A DNA stretch of 64,000 bases from Streptomyces sp. NBC_00193 (lineage in GTDB: Bacteria; Actinomycetota; Actinomycetes; Streptomycetales; Streptomycetaceae), in NCBI RefSeq assembly GCF_026342735.1, contig NZ_JAPEMM010000001.1, positions 3,410,001 to 3,474,000 of the forward strand. The letters run 5' to 3'. The notes under the pieces are model-generated. The model saw only the letters and a program-made list of their open reading frames with translations, searched no databases and was not told the DNA's origin. Positions within the stretch are counted from its first letter, which is position 1. Each line of letters begins with the position of its first letter. The position numbers and the translations under genes are program-made. This document shows, piece after piece, positions 19,277 through 29,198 of this stretch.

Positions 19277-22200
19277 TTGACGACAACTCGATGCCGGCCG
19301 ACGCCATCGCGGTCGTCGGGATGGCCCTGCGCGTCCCGGGCGCCGGCACCCCGGAGCAGTTCTGGGAGAACCTGCGCAATGGCGTGGAATCCATCAAGTT
19401 CTTCACCGACGAGGAATTGCTCGCCGCCGGGGTGGCCGCCCAGGACCTCGCCGATCCTGCCTATGTGAAGGCGTTCGGCGCCCTGGAAGGTGCCGGCGAC
19501 TTCGACCCGCGCTTCTTCGGGTTCTCCCCGCGCGAGGCGCAGATGCTCGATCCGCAGCACCGCCTCTTCCTCGAATGCGCCTGGCACGCTCTGGAGCACG
19601 CTGGCTGTCCCGCCGACCCCGAAACCACCGTCACCGGCGTGTACGCCGGCGTGGGCGAGAGTTCCTACCTGCACCACAACCTCCTTGCCAACGAGGGCCT
19701 GGTCGAGCGCATCGGCGCCTTCCAGACCGGCCTCGGCAACGACAAGGACTTCATGCCGACCCGGGTGTCGTACAAGCTCGACCTGCGCGGCCCCAGCGTC
19801 AGCGTCCAGACCGGCTGCTCAACCTCGCTGGTCGCCGTCCACCTGGCCTCGCAGGCGCTGATCAACGGCGAGTGCGACCTCGCACTCGCCGGCGGTGCGA
19901 CCGTCAACGCCCTGCAGCAGCAGGGCTACCGGTACGAGGAGGGCGGTGTCCTGTCGCCCGACGGACACTGCCGGGCCTTCGCCGACGAGGCCGGCGGCGC
20001 CGTGCCCGCCAGCGGCGCCGGCGTCGTCGTCCTCAAGCGTCTCGACAACGCCCTCGCCGACGGAGACGTGATCCACGCCGTCATCCGCGGCACCGCCATC
20101 AACAACGACGGCTCGCGCAAGGTCGGCTTCACCGCCCCCAGCATCGAGGGGCAGGCCGACGCGGTCGCCGAAGCCCTCTCCGTCGCCGACGTGGACCCGG
20201 CCACCATCACCTACGTCGAGGCCCACGGCACCGGCACCCGGATCGGTGACCCGATCGAAGTGGCGGCCCTGCACCAGGCCTTCGGGAACACCGGGCCGGA
20301 CCACCACTGCGCCCTCGGCTCGGTCAAGACCAACATCGGCCATCTGGACACCGCCGCCGGTGTCGTCGGTCTGATCAAGGCCACGCTGGCGCTGCGCGCC
20401 CGCGAACTGCCGCCGTCGCTGCACTGCGCCACCCCCAACCCCGGCCTCGCCCTCACCGACGGGCCCTTCTACGTCAACACCGAACTCGTGCCGTGGCCGG
20501 GTGACGTGCTGCGCGCCGGAGTCAGCTCCTTCGGGATCGGCGGCACCAACGCTCACGTGGTCCTGGAGGAGGCGCCGCAGTCCTCTCCCGCCGGGCCGGG
20601 GCGCGGACGGCACGTCCTGCCCCTCTCGGCCGCCACGCCCACCGCGCTCGCCGCCGCGGCCGCGGAACTCGCCGACCATCTGCGCGCCCGCCCGCAGGAG
20701 CGCCTCGACGACGTGGCGTACACCTTGCAGCGCGGCCGCCGTACCCTGCCGTACCGGCGCTTCGTGGTGGCCGGCAGCATCCAGGAGGCGGCCGAGGCGC
20801 TGACCGGGCCCGTCCCGGCACACCCCGCCGAGCCCGAGACGGACCGGGACCGCGAGGTCGTCCTCACGTTCCCCGGGCAAGGCGCACAGCGCATCGGCAT
20901 GGGCCGCGCCCTGTACGAGCGCGAGCCGGTCTTCCGCGCGGAGGTCGACCGCGCCTGCGAGATCCTCCTGCCGCTCCTCGGCGAGGACCTCCGCGGCCTG
21001 CTGTACCCCGGCGAGGCGGACCGGGAGAGCGCCCAGGAGAAGATCGGGCGGACCGAGTACGCGCAGCCCGCCCTCTTCGTCGTGGAGTACGCCCTCGCCA
21101 CGCTGTGGGAATCCTGGGGCATCCGCCCCGCGGCCATGCTCGGCCACAGCCTCGGCGAGCTCGTCGCCGCATGCCTGGCGGGCGTCGTGTCCTACGAGGA
21201 CGCGCTGCGCCTGGTCGCCGTACGAGGGCGGCTGATGCAGGAAGCGCCCGCCGGCGCCATGGTGGCGGTGCCACTGCCGGAGGAGGAGGTCACGCCGGTC
21301 CTGGGCACCGATGTGGTCATCGCTGCGGTGAACGGACCGCGCGCGTGCGTCGTGTCCGGCCCCTTCGAGGCCGTCGAGGCCGTCGAGGCCCGCCTGGCCG
21401 AGCGCGGGGTCACCACCAAGCGGCTGCACACCTCGCACGCTTTCCACTCCCCGATGATGGACGGCGCCGCCGACGCGTTCGAGGCGGAGGTCGCACGCGT
21501 CGGGCTGACGGCGCCGCGGATTGCGTTCGTGTCCAATGTGACCGGCACGTGGATCACGGACGAGGAGGCCACCAGTCCGGCCTACTGGGCGCGCCAACTG
21601 CGCTCCACGGTGCGGTTCGGCGACGGCCTGCGCACGGTGTGCGACGGGGACACGACGCTGCTGGAGGTCGGCCCGGGACGCGTCCTGACGAGCCTCGCAC
21701 GCGGGGGGAACGACGTGCACGGGGCGATCGCCTCGCTCCCGTCGGCCACCCCTGACGCCGACGCCGAACAGGAGGTGCTGACCGCCGCCGGCGAGCTGTG
21801 GCGCCTGGGAGCGCCGCTCGCCTGGGACGCGCTGCACGGCGAGGAGACACCGCACCGCACCGTGCTCCCGACGTACCCCTTCGAACGCGAGCGGTGCTGG
21901 ATCGACCCGCCGCGAAGCACCCGCACGGCGCGTGCGAACCCGGACGGGCTGGCGGTGCGCGGCTTCCGCCGGACGGGTCCGGCGACCCCCGTGGTCGCGC
22001 GGGGCGGCACGGCGCCGGCCGCGTGGCTGGTCGTCGCGGACGAGGCGGGCGCCCTCCACGGCCTCGCGGAGCGCCTGCGCGGCACGGACCGCCGGGTGGT
22101 CGAGGTCCCGGCGGGTGCCGGTGCCGTCGCCGCCGAGGACGACTGCGCCCGGCTCCTCGCATCCGCCTTCCCCGCGGAAGAGCGGATCGCGGGCGTGATC

Positions 22201-25200
22201 CACGCGGGGCTGCTCGGCACGGGTGACGAGGCCCAGGCCTGCCGTGCGCCGGAGGAGCTGGAGGCGCTGGAGAGCGCCCTCGCGGCACGCGGCGACGAGG
22301 GTGCACGGCTCGTCGCCGTGGTGTCGGGCGCGCTCGACGTCACCGGTGAGGAACCGCTCGTACCCGGAAAGGACGCGCTGACCGTGTGGGCCCGCTCGGG
22401 CCGGCCGGGCCTGCGGATGCTCCTCGACGTGCCCGCACCCGGGACTGCCGCAGCCGTCCGCCGACTGACCGGCGCGCTGCTCGCGGAGATCGACGGCACG
22501 ACCGAGGAGGCTGTGGTCGCGTTCCGCGGCGTGCACCGCTTCGTGCCCGGGCTGGAGCCCCTGAACCCGGCACCGGGCACCACCACCGCCCGGCACACCG
22601 GTGCGTCCTACGCGTCGGTGGGCGACGAGCGGATCGCGGCCGCCTTCGCCCGGGCCCTGTCGGACGCGGGCGCCACGGTGACCCCGTTGTCCGCCGCCCA
22701 GGACCCCGCGGCCCCGGCCACCGTCCTCGTACTGCTCGACGCGTGCGCGCCGCGGCACCAGGTACTGGAGACACTGGAGCGCGCCACGGCGGCCATCGCC
22801 CGGATCCCCGAGGGCGTCGTACGCGCCTGCGAGGTCCACCTCGTGGGCGACGCCGCACTGGAGCCGTCCCGCTCGCTCGTCGCCGCCCGTGTCGAGACAC
22901 TGGTCGCGCTCGCGCGCCGCGAGTCCGACATCCCGTGGAGCGGCTTCGTGTGGTCGCACGCGGATCCCGCCACTGCCGAACGGAGGGCCGCCCGCGTGGT
23001 GGGCGCCGCTCCCGGCAGCTGCCAGGCGGTCGTGGAACCGCCGGCCGAGCTCGCGCAGGACTCCGCACCCGCCGCGCCGGACGCCACCCCCGGGTCCCGC
23101 CCGGAGTACGCCGACGACACCGAGCGTCAGATCGCCGCGATCTTCACAGACCTCCTCGGCGTGCCGGACATCGCACCGGACACCAACTTCTTCGAACTCG
23201 GCGGACACTCCCTGCTCGCGGCGCAGTTCGTCGCGCAGGTCCGTACGGTCTGCGGCGCCGAGATCCCGCTGCGCGCCTTCGTCACCGAGCCGACGATCCA
23301 CGGGCTGGCCACCGCTGTGCGCACCGCGCTTGCCGAGGCCGGGGACACCCTGCTGGAGGCGCTGCCGGCCATCGACCCTGACCCCGCGAACGAGGGTGTG
23401 CCCTTCCCGCTGACGGACGTCCAGCAGGCTTACTGGATCGGCCGTACGGGTGTCTTCGACATCGGCAACGTCGGCATGCACGGGTACGAGGAGTTCGACG
23501 TCCAGGACCTGGACCTGCCCCGCATGCAGGGGGCGTTCCGCCGACTCATCCAGCGTCACGGCATGCTCCGCGCCATCGTGCTCCCGCACGGCGAGCAGCA
23601 GATCCTGACCGACGTCCCCGACTACGTCATCGAGGCGGAGGACCTGCGCGGGCTGCCCGGGAACGAGGTGCACGCGGCGCTCGAAAGCACCCGCGCGGCC
23701 ATGTCCCACCAGAACTTCGAGGCCGACCGCTGGCCGCTGTTCGAACTGCGCGCCTCGGTCCTCGACCACGACCGCACCCGGCTGCATTACAGCATCGACG
23801 GCCTGGTCACCGATGCCCGGGCCTCCAATGTCCTGCTGCGTGAACTCGCCCACCTCTACGAGCACCCGGACGTCGAACTCCCCGCGCTGGAACTGTCCTT
23901 CCGCGACTACGTGCTGGCGGAGAAGGGATTGGAGTCCTCGGAGCTGTACCGCCGTGCGGAGACCTACTGGAAGGACCGGATCCCCGGCCTGGCGACCGCC
24001 CCGGAGCTGCCGCTGGCCTGCGACCCGCGCACCGTCGAGTCCCCGTGCTTCAAGCGGGTGGAGGGCAAGCTGCCCCGGGAGACCTGGGAGCGCGTCAAGG
24101 GACGGGCGTCGCGGCGGGGCATCACCCCCACCGCACTGCTCCTGGCCGCCTACGGCGCGGCGCTGGCCACCTGGTCGAAGAACCGCCGCTTCACGCTCAA
24201 CCTGCCCATGGCGAACCGGCTTCCCCTCCACGCGGAGGTCGACGCCATCGTCGGTGACTTCACCTCGGTGACGCTGCTGGAGGTCGACGCGGCGAGCGAG
24301 GCCACCTTCGAGGCGCGTGCCTGCGCCGTGCGGGACCAGCTCATCACCGACATCGACCACCGTGTGTTCAGCGGTGTCCGCGTCATCCGCGAGATGAAGA
24401 AGACGCGCGGCGATGCGGCGGCAGCCATGCCGGTCGTGTTCACGAGCCTCTTCCTCGACCACGGTCAGGACACCCCGATCGGCGAGGTGGCGTACAGCAT
24501 CTCGCAGACCCCGCAGGTCTGGATCGACGCGCAGGTCTACGAGGTGGACGGCGCCCTTGCCTTCGACATCGACGCGGTCGAACAGCTCTTCCCCGAGGGC
24601 CTGGTCGCCGCGATCCACGCCGCCACCCTGGAACTGCTGCGGTGGCTCGCGGCGGACGAGGAGAACTGGAGCCGGCCGGCGCCCCTGCTCGTCCCGCCCG
24701 CCGAACTGGCGGAGCGGGAGGCGTACAACCGGACCGGGGGCCCGCTGCCGGCGGGGCTGCTGCACGCGCCGTTCTTCACCACGGCGGCCCTGACGCCCGA
24801 GCGCACCGCTGTCGTCACCCCCGGCCGCACCCTCAGCTACGGGGAACTCGCCTCGCGGGCCGGTGGCATCGCCCGGCGGCTGACCGGCCTCGGCGTGCGC
24901 CCCAACGACCTGGTCGCCGTCGTGATGGAGAAGGGCTGGGAACAGTGCGCAGCCGTGCTCGGCATCCTCGCCGCGGGCGCCGCGTACCTGCCCATCGACC
25001 CGGAACTGCCCGACGAGCGCGTCCGGCTCCTGCTCGATCACGGACAGGCGCGCGCGGTCCTCACCCAGGGCCGGGTCGCACAGGACAGGCAGGACCGCTT
25101 CGACGGCGTACGGGCCGTGTTCCGGGTCGATGAACTCCCCCTGGAGGAAGGCGCGGCCGACGGTCTGCGGCTGGACGGTCCCGCCACACCGGGTGATCTC

Positions 25201-26577
25201 GCGTACGTCATCTTCACCTCGGGTTCGACCGGGCTCCCGAAGGGCGTGATGATCGACCACCGCGGCGCCCTGAACACGGTCGTCGACATCAACGACCGCT
25301 TCGGTGTCGGGGCGGACGACCGGGTCCTGGCCCTGTCCTCGCTGAGCTTCGACCTGTCGGTGTACGACGTCTTCGGCCCGCTGGCGGTCGGCGGTGCCGT
25401 CGTCATGCCGGACGCGCGGGCGCACCGCGACCCGGCGGCGTGGCTCGATCTACTGGAAACGTCCCAGGTCACCCTCTGGAACTCCGTGCCGGCTCTGATG
25501 GAACTGCTCGTCGAGCACATGAGTGTCAAGGAGGCGACCAGCACGGCGCTGCGGCTCGTGATGCTCAGCGGCGACTGGCTGCCCGTCACGCTGCCGGCAC
25601 GCATCCGGCAGGCCCTCGGCGCCCCCGAGGTCGTCAGCCTCGGCGGTGCGACGGAGGCATCGATCTGGTCCATCCTCTACCCGATCGGTGAGGTGCCCGC
25701 GGACTGGCCGAGCATCCCGTACGGCCGGCCGATGCGGAACCAGACGTTCCATGTCCTTGACGAGGCGCTCCGGCCCCGCCCGACCGGGGTGCCGGGCGAG
25801 CTCTACATCGGCGGCGTGGGTCTGGCCCAGGGCTATCTGGGCGACGAGGCCAAGACGAAGGCCGGCTTCATCCTCCACCCGGAGACCGGACAGCGCCTCT
25901 ATCGGACCGGAGACCTCGGACGCTTCCTGCCGAGCGGTGACATCGAGTTCCTCGGCCGCGAGGACTTCCAGGTCAAGGTGCAGGGCTACCGCATCGAACT
26001 CGGTGAGATCGAGGCCGCGATCACGCAGCATCCGGACATCCGGGCAGCGGTGACCGTGGTCCAGGGGGAGCCGCGCGGTGCGAAGCGGCTGGTCGCCTTC
26101 GTCGTCCCGCAGGCCGCGCACGATGTTCCGAAGGACCTCCGCGACTTCCTCGGTACGAAGCTGCCCCGCTACATGGTGCCGGACGTCTACGTAGAGATCG
26201 GCGCCCTGCCGCTCACGGCGAACGGAAAGGTCGACCGGCGAGCGCTGGTGGTACCCGAGCACGTGGCCGAGGAGGCGGCGCCGCCCTACGAGGCCCCGCG
26301 CACACCGGTCGAGGAGATCGTCGCCGAGGTCTGGGCGAGCATGCTCGAGATCGAGCGCGTCGGCATCAACGACAACTTCTTCGCCCTCGGCGGGGATTCG
26401 CTCATGGCCATGCGCGCGGTGGTCCACCTGCGCAAGGCGCTCGGCACCGAACTGCCGATCCGCGTCCTGTTCGACAGCCAGACGCTGGAGGACACCGCCC
26501 TCGTCGTCGAGGACCACCTCCTCGCCGAGATCGAGGAACTGTCCGAAGAAGAAGCTCAGGCCCTGCTCACCGACTGA
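19273..26577 (+). CDS. Hybrid PKS-NRPS, KS-AT-(KR-like)-ACP-Cy-A(Cys)-PCP
   Basis: 2434 residues. KS with Cys182 (TGCSTSL), His318 (EAHGTGT) and His357 (NIGHLD), so it should be active. AT with GHSLGE (Ser626) and HAFHS, the malonyl-CoA signature. Residues about 890-1265 resemble the structural part of a ketoreductase, but no GGTGGLG or catalytic Ser-Tyr-Lys was found, so the beta-keto group is probably retained. ACP LGGHSL at about 1310. The cyclisation domain 1377-1795 has PLTDVQQAYWIGR, RHGMLR, AAYGAALATWS, GDFTSVTLLEVD and PVVFTS; its DxxxxDxxS motif reads DGLVTDARA. The A domain (1830-2325) code D-L-Y-N-M-S-L-I-W matches cysteine. PCP GGDSLM at about 2371. It should extend a chain by malonate, add Cys and form a thiazoline. 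There is no oxidase domain and no TE. Confidence 0.95.
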   Translation: MIDDNSMPADAIAVVGMALRVPGAGTPEQFWENLRNGVESIKFFTDEELLAAGVAAQDLADPAYVKAFGALEGAGDFDPRFFGFSPREAQMLDPQHRLFLECAWHALEHAGCPADPETTVTGVYAGVGESSYLHHNLLANEGLVERIGAFQTGLGNDKDFMPTRVSYKLDLRGPSVSVQTGCSTSLVAVHLASQALINGECDLALAGGATVNALQQQGYRYEEGGVLSPDGHCRAFADEAGGAVPASGAGVVVLKRLDNALADGDVIHAVIRGTAINNDGSRKVGFTAPSIEGQADAVAEALSVADVDPATITYVEAHGTGTRIGDPIEVAALHQAFGNTGPDHHCALGSVKTNIGHLDTAAGVVGLIKATLALRARELPPSLHCATPNPGLALTDGPFYVNTELVPWPGDVLRAGVSSFGIGGTNAHVVLEEAPQSSPAGPGRGRHVLPLSAATPTALAAAAAELADHLRARPQERLDDVAYTLQRGRRTLPYRRFVVAGSIQEAAEALTGPVPAHPAEPETDRDREVVLTFPGQGAQRIGMGRALYEREPVFRAEVDRACEILLPLLGEDLRGLLYPGEADRESAQEKIGRTEYAQPALFVVEYALATLWESWGIRPAAMLGHSLGELVAACLAGVVSYEDALRLVAVRGRLMQEAPAGAMVAVPLPEEEVTPVLGTDVVIAAVNGPRACVVSGPFEAVEAVEARLAERGVTTKRLHTSHAFHSPMMDGAADAFEAEVARVGLTAPRIAFVSNVTGTWITDEEATSPAYWARQLRSTVRFGDGLRTVCDGDTTLLEVGPGRVLTSLARGGNDVHGAIASLPSATPDADAEQEVLTAAGELWRLGAPLAWDALHGEETPHRTVLPTYPFERERCWIDPPRSTRTARANPDGLAVRGFRRTGPATPVVARGGTAPAAWLVVADEAGALHGLAERLRGTDRRVVEVPAGAGAVAAEDDCARLLASAFPAEERIAGVIHAGLLGTGDEAQACRAPEELEALESALAARGDEGARLVAVVSGALDVTGEEPLVPGKDALTVWARSGRPGLRMLLDVPAPGTAAAVRRLTGALLAEIDGTTEEAVVAFRGVHRFVPGLEPLNPAPGTTTARHTGASYASVGDERIAAAFARALSDAGATVTPLSAAQDPAAPATVLVLLDACAPRHQVLETLERATAAIARIPEGVVRACEVHLVGDAALEPSRSLVAARVETLVALARRESDIPWSGFVWSHADPATAERRAARVVGAAPGSCQAVVEPPAELAQDSAPAAPDATPGSRPEYADDTERQIAAIFTDLLGVPDIAPDTNFFELGGHSLLAAQFVAQVRTVCGAEIPLRAFVTEPTIHGLATAVRTALAEAGDTLLEALPAIDPDPANEGVPFPLTDVQQAYWIGRTGVFDIGNVGMHGYEEFDVQDLDLPRMQGAFRRLIQRHGMLRAIVLPHGEQQILTDVPDYVIEAEDLRGLPGNEVHAALESTRAAMSHQNFEADRWPLFELRASVLDHDRTRLHYSIDGLVTDARASNVLLRELAHLYEHPDVELPALELSFRDYVLAEKGLESSELYRRAETYWKDRIPGLATAPELPLACDPRTVESPCFKRVEGKLPRETWERVKGRASRRGITPTALLLAAYGAALATWSKNRRFTLNLPMANRLPLHAEVDAIVGDFTSVTLLEVDAASEATFEARACAVRDQLITDIDHRVFSGVRVIREMKKTRGDAAAAMPVVFTSLFLDHGQDTPIGEVAYSISQTPQVWIDAQVYEVDGALAFDIDAVEQLFPEGLVAAIHAATLELLRWLAADEENWSRPAPLLVPPAELAEREAYNRTGGPLPAGLLHAPFFTTAALTPERTAVVTPGRTLSYGELASRAGGIARRLTGLGVRPNDLVAVVMEKGWEQCAAVLGILAAGAAYLPIDPELPDERVRLLLDHGQARAVLTQGRVAQDRQDRFDGVRAVFRVDELPLEEGAADGLRLDGPATPGDLAYVIFTSGSTGLPKGVMIDHRGALNTVVDINDRFGVGADDRVLALSSLSFDLSVYDVFGPLAVGGAVVMPDARAHRDPAAWLDLLETSQVTLWNSVPALMELLVEHMSVKEATSTALRLVMLSGDWLPVTLPARIRQALGAPEVVSLGGATEASIWSILYPIGEVPADWPSIPYGRPMRNQTFHVLDEALRPRPTGVPGELYIGGVGLAQGYLGDEAKTKAGFILHPETGQRLYRTGDLGRFLPSGDIEFLGREDFQVKVQGYRIELGEIEAAITQHPDIRAAVTVVQGEPRGAKRLVAFVVPQAAHDVPKDLRDFLGTKLPRYMVPDVYVEIGALPLTANGKVDRRALVVPEHVAEEAAPPYEAPRTPVEEIVAEVWASMLEIERVGINDNFFALGGDSLMAMRAVVHLRKALGTELPIRVLFDSQTLEDTALVVEDHLLAEIEELSEEEAQALLTD

Positions 26578-26581
26578 GCCG

Positions 26582-27418
26582 ATGAGTCATGGAGACCTCA
26601 AAGTGAACCGAACCGCACACCTGCGCGCGGCGCGCGCCCACGGCTGGATCGTGGGCGCGCGGCGCCCGGCCGCACCGTCCGTCCGTCTCTTCTGCCTCCC
26701 GTACGCCGGAGGCGGGGCCTCGGCCTACGCCGCGTGGCCCGCCCTCTTCCCGGACGACGTCGAAGTCTGCCCGGTCGAACTGCCCGGCCGGCAGACCCGC
26801 TGGAGCGAAAGCGCCTTCGACCAGGCCGAGCTGCTCGTCGAGGCGCTCGCCACGGCGCTGGCCGGCGAAACCGACGTCCCCTACGCGCTCTTCGGGCACA
26901 GCATGGGCGCCCTGCTGGCGTTCGAACTGGCCCGGGCGCTGCGCAGGCGCGGCGCCGACGAGCCGCGCGTCCTCTTCGTCTCCGGCGGCCCGGCACCCCA
27001 GCTCCGGCGCAGGCTCCAGCAGATCCACGACCAGCCGGACGAGGTCGTGATGGCCAGGCTGCGCGAACTGGGCGCCGTCCCGGAGGACGTGTTCGCCGAA
27101 CCGGAACTGCTCGAACTGCTGATGCCGACGATCCGCGCGGACTTCTCGGTCGTCGAGACGTACGTTCACCGGCCCGGGCCACCGCTCGGGTGCCCTGTCG
27201 TGGCCTTCGCCGGAACGGAGGACCGGGAGGTGCCGGCCGACCAGGTGGCCCCTTGGCACGAGCAGACGACGGGCGGCTTCATCCACCATGTCCTGCCCGG
27301 CGACCACTTCTTCCTGCACAGCGCGCGGACCGCGCTCCTGGACACGGTCCGCGCCGCGCTGACGGCCACCGCCGGGCGACCGCCAGGGGCCGCGGGGCAC
27401 GCCCGGCCGACCTGGTGA
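26582..27418 (+). CDS. Type II thioesterase
   Basis: This 278-residue alpha/beta hydrolase has the type II thioesterase pattern: N-terminal FCLPYAGGGASAY, nucleophile motif GHSMGALLAFELA, an acidic residue in FAGTEDREV and a late His in LPGDHFFLH. These enzymes clear misprimed or stalled acyl groups from NRPS/PKS carrier domains. No synthetase in the window has an integral TE, so this free enzyme could also take part in product release. ATG 26582 is 4 nt after the PKS-NRPS stop, making it the next gene of the same operon. Confidence 0.93.
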   Translation: MSHGDLKVNRTAHLRAARAHGWIVGARRPAAPSVRLFCLPYAGGGASAYAAWPALFPDDVEVCPVELPGRQTRWSESAFDQAELLVEALATALAGETDVPYALFGHSMGALLAFELARALRRRGADEPRVLFVSGGPAPQLRRRLQQIHDQPDEVVMARLRELGAVPEDVFAEPELLELLMPTIRADFSVVETYVHRPGPPLGCPVVAFAGTEDREVPADQVAPWHEQTTGGFIHHVLPGDHFFLHSARTALLDTVRAALTATAGRPPGAAGHARPTW

Positions 27419-27440
27419 ACCGACGTAAACGAAAGGGACG

Positions 27441-27620
27441 ATGATGAACACGACCGAGGTCTCCGGCCTGACGGCTCCCCTGTGCTGCGCCCACCTCATT
27501 TCCTGGCACGACGGTCCGCGCACGGCTCGGACTGCCGCCTTCGCCACCCGCGCGGGCCTTCCGGCCGAAGCCTCGACCCCGAAGTCCGCGACAGCGGTCG
27601 AACCTCCGGCCGGGGTGTGA
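27441..27620 (+). CDS. Hypothetical 59-residue protein
   Basis: A short ORF begins MMNTTEVSGLTAPLCC, preceded at good distance by AAAGGGACG, and ends 1 nt before the transporter start. I see no signal peptide, membrane segment or known motif; it has a Cys-Cys pair and an Ala/Thr/Pro-rich C-terminal half. It could be a genuine small protein, a leader ORF that couples thioesterase and transporter translation, or a RiPP-like peptide. The Shine-Dalgarno and the exact fit between flanking genes favour translation. The function is unknown. Confidence 0.5.
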   Translation: MMNTTEVSGLTAPLCCAHLISWHDGPRTARTAAFATRAGLPAEASTPKSATAVEPPAGV

Positions 27621-27621
27621 C

Positions 27622-28860
27622 ATGGCGACTCTCACCGAGAGGAGTCGTGTCACCCGGCTCGGGCCGGCGTTCCACCGTTTCTGGCTGAGCGACACCGTCA
27701 GCATGGCGGGCACGCAGATTTCCGCGGTGGCCCTTCCCGTGGTCGCCGTCACCCAGCTGAACGCGTCGGCTTCCGAAGTAGGCGTTCTGGTTGCCGCGGA
27801 GGAGGGTGCGTGGCTGCTGATCGGTCTGCTGGCCGGGGCATGGGTGGACCAATGGAGCAAGCGGCGGGTGGTGGCGTGGACCGACGCCGGGCGGGGGCTG
27901 CTGCTGGCGAGCATTCCTCTGGCCTGGTGGCTGGGTGTTCTCACGATGAGTCAACTGTGGGTCGTGGGCCTGCTCGTGGGGGCCCTCACCGTGTTCTTCA
28001 CCATCGCCTACCAGGCGTACCTGCCGAGCCTGGTCCCGCACGACGACCTCGTCGACGCGAACGCACGACTGGCGACCAGCCAGGCCACCACGTCCGTCGC
28101 CGGTCCGGGGCTCGGGGGAGTGCTGGTCCAAGCCCTGACCGCGCCGGTGGCGATCCTTCTCGACACGGTGTCCTTCATGGTCTCGGCGCTCCTTCTCGGC
28201 TCTCTGCCGGTAGAGGAGCGAAGACCGGAACCAGAAGCCCGGCAGCCGCTGCGCAAGCAGATCGGGGAAGGGCTCCGGTACGTCTTCGCGGATCCGGTGC
28301 TGCGTGCGCTGACGGGCACGGGAGCGGCACTCAACTTCTGCGTGGCCGCACAGCACACCCTGGTGACCGTTTTCCTCCTGCGGGTCCTGAACGTGTCGAC
28401 CGGGGTCCTCGGACTGCTCCTCGCCTTCACCGGGGTCGGGGGCGTGGCCGGCGGGCTGCTGGCGAGTCGTCTCGCCAAGCGGCTGTCCAGCGGAACAGCC
28501 GTGCGGATCGGCTTGGTCCTGGGACCGGTGGGAGGGCTGTGCATCCCGTTGGCCGAACCGGGCTGGTGGGCCGCGCTGTTCGCGATCGGTGCGGCCTCCC
28601 TGGCAGGCGGAATCGCGATCTTCAACGTGATCACGGGTGCCTGGCGGCTGGCCTCCTGTCCACCCGAGCTGCTCGGCCGCATGGTCGCCTCCACGAGAAC
28701 GGTCAGCTGGGGTGCCCTGCCGGTCGGCGCCCTGGTGGGCGGATCGCTGGGCGACGCGGTCGGCGTCCGCACCGCGCTGGTTCTGGTCGCCTTCGGCTTT
28801 GTCCTCATCCCGTGCGTGCTGGCAACCACGAGACTGTGGCGCATCCATGAATTCAAATAG
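27622..28860 (+). CDS. MFS exporter (EntS/MFS_3 type)
   Basis: This is a 412-residue protein with about 10-12 hydrophobic segments. It carries FHRFWLSDTVSMAGTQISAVALP at the N-terminus, AGAWVDQWSKRRV in the first cytoplasmic loop (the MFS A-like motif), and YQAYLPSLVPHDDLVDANARL in the middle. This pattern is typical of the enterobactin-exporter-like MFS subgroup of actinobacteria. It follows the thioesterase and the 59-codon ORF without a gap, yet it also directly precedes the precursor-peptide array. It may therefore export the NRPS-PKS product or the modified peptide. The end is at TAG 28858-28860. Confidence 0.88.
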   Translation: MATLTERSRVTRLGPAFHRFWLSDTVSMAGTQISAVALPVVAVTQLNASASEVGVLVAAEEGAWLLIGLLAGAWVDQWSKRRVVAWTDAGRGLLLASIPLAWWLGVLTMSQLWVVGLLVGALTVFFTIAYQAYLPSLVPHDDLVDANARLATSQATTSVAGPGLGGVLVQALTAPVAILLDTVSFMVSALLLGSLPVEERRPEPEARQPLRKQIGEGLRYVFADPVLRALTGTGAALNFCVAAQHTLVTVFLLRVLNVSTGVLGLLLAFTGVGGVAGGLLASRLAKRLSSGTAVRIGLVLGPVGGLCIPLAEPGWWAALFAIGAASLAGGIAIFNVITGAWRLASCPPELLGRMVASTRTVSWGALPVGALVGGSLGDAVGVRTALVLVAFGFVLIPCVLATTRLWRIHEFK

Positions 28861-28913
28861 GACATAGTCCTGCGGATTTCTGGAGATTTTCTCGATCGCC
28901 CCTCCAAAGGGGG

Positions 28914-28941
28914 TTGCGCGGCAAGGATCAGCCGGTAATGT
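28914..28941 (+). promoter_or_regulatory. Candidate promoter for the precursor-peptide array
   Basis: The 28861-29045 stretch is clearly AT-richer than the surrounding genes. TTGCGC at 28914 and TAATGT at 28936, separated by 16 nt, form a plausible vegetative-type promoter. The whole 338-nt gap between the transporter and the first intact peptide otherwise holds only the decayed precursor copy and a CACATGG/CCATGTG dyad at 29035-29050. Confidence 0.35.
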
Positions 28942-29045
28942 AGTTCTCGTTCGACGGGAAAGGAAAAACCTTCCGGGGGAATTGAACCGGATATGTTTCC
29001 GTATCGAACGATCAGATCGAAGCGCATTTCTGCGCACATGGCACC

Positions 29046-29122
29046 ATGTGGGTCGACGACCAGTTCGAGATCGAGACCCTCGCACTGAAGGTGCCGCGAT
29101 CGTCGTCCAGCCCAAGTCCTGA
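29046..29122 (+). pseudogene. Decayed precursor-peptide copy (frameshift and Trp-to-stop)
   Basis: From ATG 29046 the sequence encodes DQFEIETL exactly as in the intact peptides. It then loses one base after 29081, which shifts the frame; in the restored frame it would read TEGAAIVVQPKS followed by TGA where the others have TGG (Trp). The 3' end (GTCGTCCAG) resembles the last intact copy more than the middle copies. Because of the frameshift, translation from 29046 would run on in frame into the first intact peptide and give a 76-residue fusion ending at 29276, so an extended form of copy 1 cannot be excluded. Confidence 0.8.
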
Positions 29123-29198
29123 CAGAACCGATGGCGACATTCTGTTTCGCCGGCGTCGGGCGAACATTTCTGAAGTTTCCCAATCTGGAGGTAGCACC

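Noticed and set aside
1..28860. Bleomycin-type or siderophore cluster
   Set aside because: Asn and Cy-A(Cys) domains recall bleomycin, but the bithiazole module set, sugar genes and resistance genes are missing; no catechol, hydroxamate or siderophore-uptake genes are present.
29035..29050. CACATGG/CCATGTG dyad as a defined operator
   Set aside because: It overlaps the start of the decayed peptide copy and no regulator in the window can be linked to it; recorded only as part of the intergenic description.
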